Assembly: GCA_937980625.1 (NCBI GenBank)
Contig: CALJPJ010000308.1
Location: forward strand, 1 to 7,461
Direction of reading: 5' to 3'
DNA length: 7,461 nucleotides
DNA from: an uncultured Bdellovibrionales bacterium
GTDB lineage: Bacteria > Bdellovibrionota > Bdellovibrionia > Bdellovibrionales > UBA1609
Of the stretch, positions 6,125-7,461 are shown piece after piece. A program made the position numbers and the translations under genes. A model generated the notes under the pieces. The model saw nothing but the letters and a program-made list of their open reading frames with translations, was not told the DNA's origin and ran no database searches. Position 1 is the first letter of the stretch. Every line of letters starts with the position of its first letter.

Positions 6125-6262
6125 GTGACTTTACACAAAGTAAATCACATTTTGTTGTTAGATCTCTAACTCCCTAAACTCCTTGAGAGTGCGAAGTCCT
6201 TATAGGACCTCCACTAGGACAAAATGAGGGCAGTTAAAGATTGAGAGCCTCAAGAGGCCCTC
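6125..6262 (-). other. Cluster of hairpins at the 3' end of the transposase
   Basis: Read in transposase sense, consecutive stems occur at 6262-6243 (GAGGGCCTC with GAGGCTCTC, one G-U, spanning the stop codon), 6210-6194 (AGGTCCT with AGGACTT), 6170-6157 (GTTAGA with TCTAAC) and 6148-6125 (GTGATTTAC with GTAAAGTCAC, one bulge). The hexamer TAGGAC occurs twice (6203-6208, 6215-6220). Stretch 5981-6249 has no gene. It probably contains the far end of the insertion sequence, but I cannot place the boundary. In the IS1111 branch of the family the guide RNA lies on this side of the transposase, so this is the alternative location for a guide RNA. Confidence 0.35.
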
Positions 6263-7308
6263 GATAATTGTTTTTTATCCAGCTCTAATTTATTGAGCTT
6301 TCTAAAGTTTCGTTGTTCTTTTAAACATTTAAATACTATTGTTAATAATTTTCTTGCGATAACTACTTTGGCTTTGTTCCAGTTCATTCTTTTGCGTAAA
6401 TGATCATAGTCGGAACGCAGCTCTTCATTGCTTCGTATAGCTGGCAAAACAGCCTCAATTAAGGCCCAACGCAAGAGCTTATTGCCACGCTTAATTATTC
6501 TGCCGTTAACTGTACGCCCTCCAGATGAGTAAGTTGATGGAACTAAACCAACATAAGCGGCTAACTTTTTCGGACTTCTAAACCTGTGAATATCACCAAT
6601 CTCAGACTCAATTAGCATAGCAAAAAATTGTCCGATGCCTGGAATACTTTTCAAATATTTGGCGTTCTGATTTTCTTCGTAATTTAGTGCAATAACTTCT
6701 TCAATTTCTTTAATAAATACATTTATAAAATCAATAAAATCTAACTCTCGATCAATTAATGCTCGGTCAGGATCTCTAAGTTTAATATTTTTTAAATTTA
6801 GACGCCCAGCTTTGCCAAATAAATCAGATCTAGATTTTTGCAATCGTATTTGCTCAGGGTAGCGATCAAATATAGTAGTAATTCTATTTTTGACCATAGT
6901 TCTTAACCTTACAAAAAATATTCTTTCCCTAAGTAAACCACGCATATCACGAACTTCGCGGCTAGCGATATAGCAACCCGGAACTAAATTAGCACGCAGT
7001 AAGTCGGCTAAAACTGTAGCATCAATCTTGTCAGTTTTAATTTTAGCTTCAGCAATAGCTTTTACCTTGTAAGGGTTTGCTAATACAACCTCATCAACAA
7101 CATCCTCTAACCAGTCATGCATAACACACCAGTTGCGACACGATTCTAGTACTGCCGACGAATCATTTTTAAAAGGTCGCAAGAAATTTTCGACGCTTTG
7201 CTTACTATTTTGTATTTGTCCAGAGCGTAATACTCCACCCTCTTTATCTTTGACCACAAGATAAGAAAATTTCTTGTGATAATCGACACCAATGTTATAC
7301 TTTGCCAT
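6250..7308 (-). CDS. IS110-family DEDD transposase/recombinase
   Basis: With the start at 7308 the product is 352 residues, normal for the family. The N-terminal RuvC-like DEDD domain has Asp9 (NIGVDYHKK), Glu55 (AVLES), Asp93 and Asp96 (KIKTDKIDA). The C-terminal Transposase_20 domain begins at about 217 (LKSIPGIG), with LAAYVGLVPS at about 249-258 and the SSGG at 261-264 holding the likely catalytic serine (Ser262, possibly Ser261), then a KRGNKLLRWALIEA helix. By knowledge of the family, both domains act together in a serine-dependent recombination directed by an element-encoded bridge RNA. The frame is open upstream to an ATG at 7410, but 7308 is preferred: GGAGGT (7320-7315) lies six nt before it and family homology begins at residue 3-5. 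The motif style (HKK, KTDKIDA, LLRANLVP) suggests the IS110 rather than IS1111 subgroup. No frameshift is seen and all key residues are present. Confidence 0.92.
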   Translation of the reverse strand: MAKYNIGVDYHKKFSYLVVKDKEGGVLRSGQIQNSKQSVENFLRPFKNDSSAVLESCRNWCVMHDWLEDVVDEVVLANPYKVKAIAEAKIKTDKIDATVLADLLRANLVPGCYIASREVRDMRGLLRERIFFVRLRTMVKNRITTIFDRYPEQIRLQKSRSDLFGKAGRLNLKNIKLRDPDRALIDRELDFIDFINVFIKEIEEVIALNYEENQNAKYLKSIPGIGQFFAMLIESEIGDIHRFRSPKKLAAYVGLVPSTYSSGGRTVNGRIIKRGNKLLRWALIEAVLPAIRSNEELRSDYDHLRKRMNWNKAKVVIARKLLTIVFKCLKEQRNFRKLNKLELDKKQLSRAS

Positions 7309-7384
7309 AGCTGCACCTCCATAGTTGATAGAATGGCTGTTCAAATTCCATTGTATCGAACTCTTAGTAACAGAGGATGCAGCT
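7309..7384 (-). ncRNA. Long interrupted stem in the transposase leader; candidate bridge-RNA segment and SD-masking structure
   Basis: In transposase sense, 7384-7373 (AGCTGCATCCTC) pairs with 7319-7309 (GAGGTGCAGCT), 11 bp with one bulged base. Above an asymmetric internal loop (11 and 4 nt) a second stem forms: 7361-7359 with 7326-7324, 7357-7354 with 7330-7327, a G-position mismatch, then 7352-7348 with 7336-7332, closed by an 11-nt loop. The 3' arm of the outer stem contains most of the GGAGGT ribosome binding site of the transposase. A long stem with internal loops immediately upstream of an IS110-group recombinase is where the bridge RNA is encoded in characterised elements. The pairing is seen directly; the bridge-RNA identity is inferred. 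Confidence 0.45.
7315..7320 (-). promoter_or_regulatory. Shine-Dalgarno deciding the transposase start
   Basis: GGAGGT on the minus strand, six nt before the ATG at 7308, is the strongest ribosome binding site in the window. It shows that translation starts at residue 35 of the longer open frame. It lies in the 3' arm of the leader stem. Confidence 0.8.
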
Positions 7385-7421
7385 TTTTTTATTTCTAGCA
7401 ATTGTGTCATTGGTTTTTTCT

Positions 7422-7438
7422 CTCACTCTCGAGTTGAG
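7422..7438 (-). other. Small stem-loop at the 5' side of the leader
   Basis: In transposase sense CTCAACT (7438-7432) pairs with AGTGAG (7427-7422), six base pairs with one bulged A and a CGAG loop. It precedes an A-rich linker and then the long leader stem. In described bridge RNAs a small 5' stem-loop precedes the guide loops, so the order fits, but the sequence beyond 7461 is missing. Confidence 0.35.
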
Positions 7439-7461
7439 CTTCTTTCATACCAACTCCTTTG

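Larger units (their letters stand above)
6243..7461 (-). mobile_element. IS110-family insertion sequence, ends not resolved
   Basis: The intact DEDD transposase and structured non-coding DNA on both sides indicate an IS110-family element. Such elements typically lack terminal inverted repeats and simple target duplications, so the ends cannot be read from sequence alone. The transposase-distal end lies somewhere in about 6060-6250, and the leader end is at or beyond 7461. The coordinates given are the minimum I can support. The transposase looks richer in G+C than the neighbouring genes, in keeping with recent acquisition. Confidence 0.75.

Noticed and set aside
7309..7410. 34-residue N-terminal extension of the transposase
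   Set aside because: Family homology begins just after the Met at 7308, which has an excellent ribosome binding site. The extension lies over the structured leader, and the ATG at 7410 has only a poor, distant purine motif.
7385..7461. Terminal inverted repeat between the two ends of the IS110 element
   Set aside because: Comparing the reverse complement of the right window edge with 6217-6262 gave only scattered matches, no better than chance, and IS110-group elements usually lack terminal repeats.

Overview
The window is an AT-rich stretch of bacterial chromosome. The organism is probably Gram-negative: there is an exported FG-GAP/ASPIC-UnbV protein, an OmpR-type response regulator with a membrane histidine kinase, and a membrane-anchored J-domain protein. 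The style fits an AT-rich, possibly marine or host-associated proteobacterium, but no marker gene fixes the taxon.

Layout, left to right. Positions 1-749 are mostly non-coding. They hold several AT-rich palindromes, a short patch that is clearly richer in G+C (about 228-295), and one weak 50-codon ORF with a good ribosome binding site (346-498). A secreted beta-propeller protein with seven FG-GAP/VCBS-type blades and a C-terminal ASPIC/UnbV domain follows (750-2363, +), ending in a stem plus T-tract (2405-2463). Next comes a two-gene two-component operon: an OmpR/PhoB-type response regulator (2622-3290, +) overlapping by 11 bp a six-TM histidine kinase (3280-4449, +) whose phospho-acceptor region is unusual. 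Convergent to it are two minus-strand membrane genes: a zinc-ribbon/four-TM/C-terminal J-domain protein (4486-5508) and, upstream of it, a 102-residue membrane protein resembling DUF2628 proteins (5672-5980). The right end is an IS110-family insertion sequence with an apparently intact DEDD transposase (6250-7308, -).

How the genes relate. The regulator and kinase almost certainly form one signalling pair. The exported propeller protein lies just upstream on the same strand but is separated by a probable terminator, so co-regulation is only a guess. The J-domain protein and the small membrane protein may be one transcription unit and may act together at the inner membrane.

The most interesting material is non-coding and belongs to the IS110 element. 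The 5' leader of the transposase folds into a long interrupted stem whose 3' arm contains the transposase Shine-Dalgarno sequence. The placement (upstream of an IS110-group recombinase) and shape (a small 5' stem-loop, then a long stem with internal loops) are what is expected of the left-end bridge RNA of such elements. A second cluster of five hairpins lies around and past the transposase stop codon. No pairing to donor or target could be tested, because neither element boundary can be fixed within the window.
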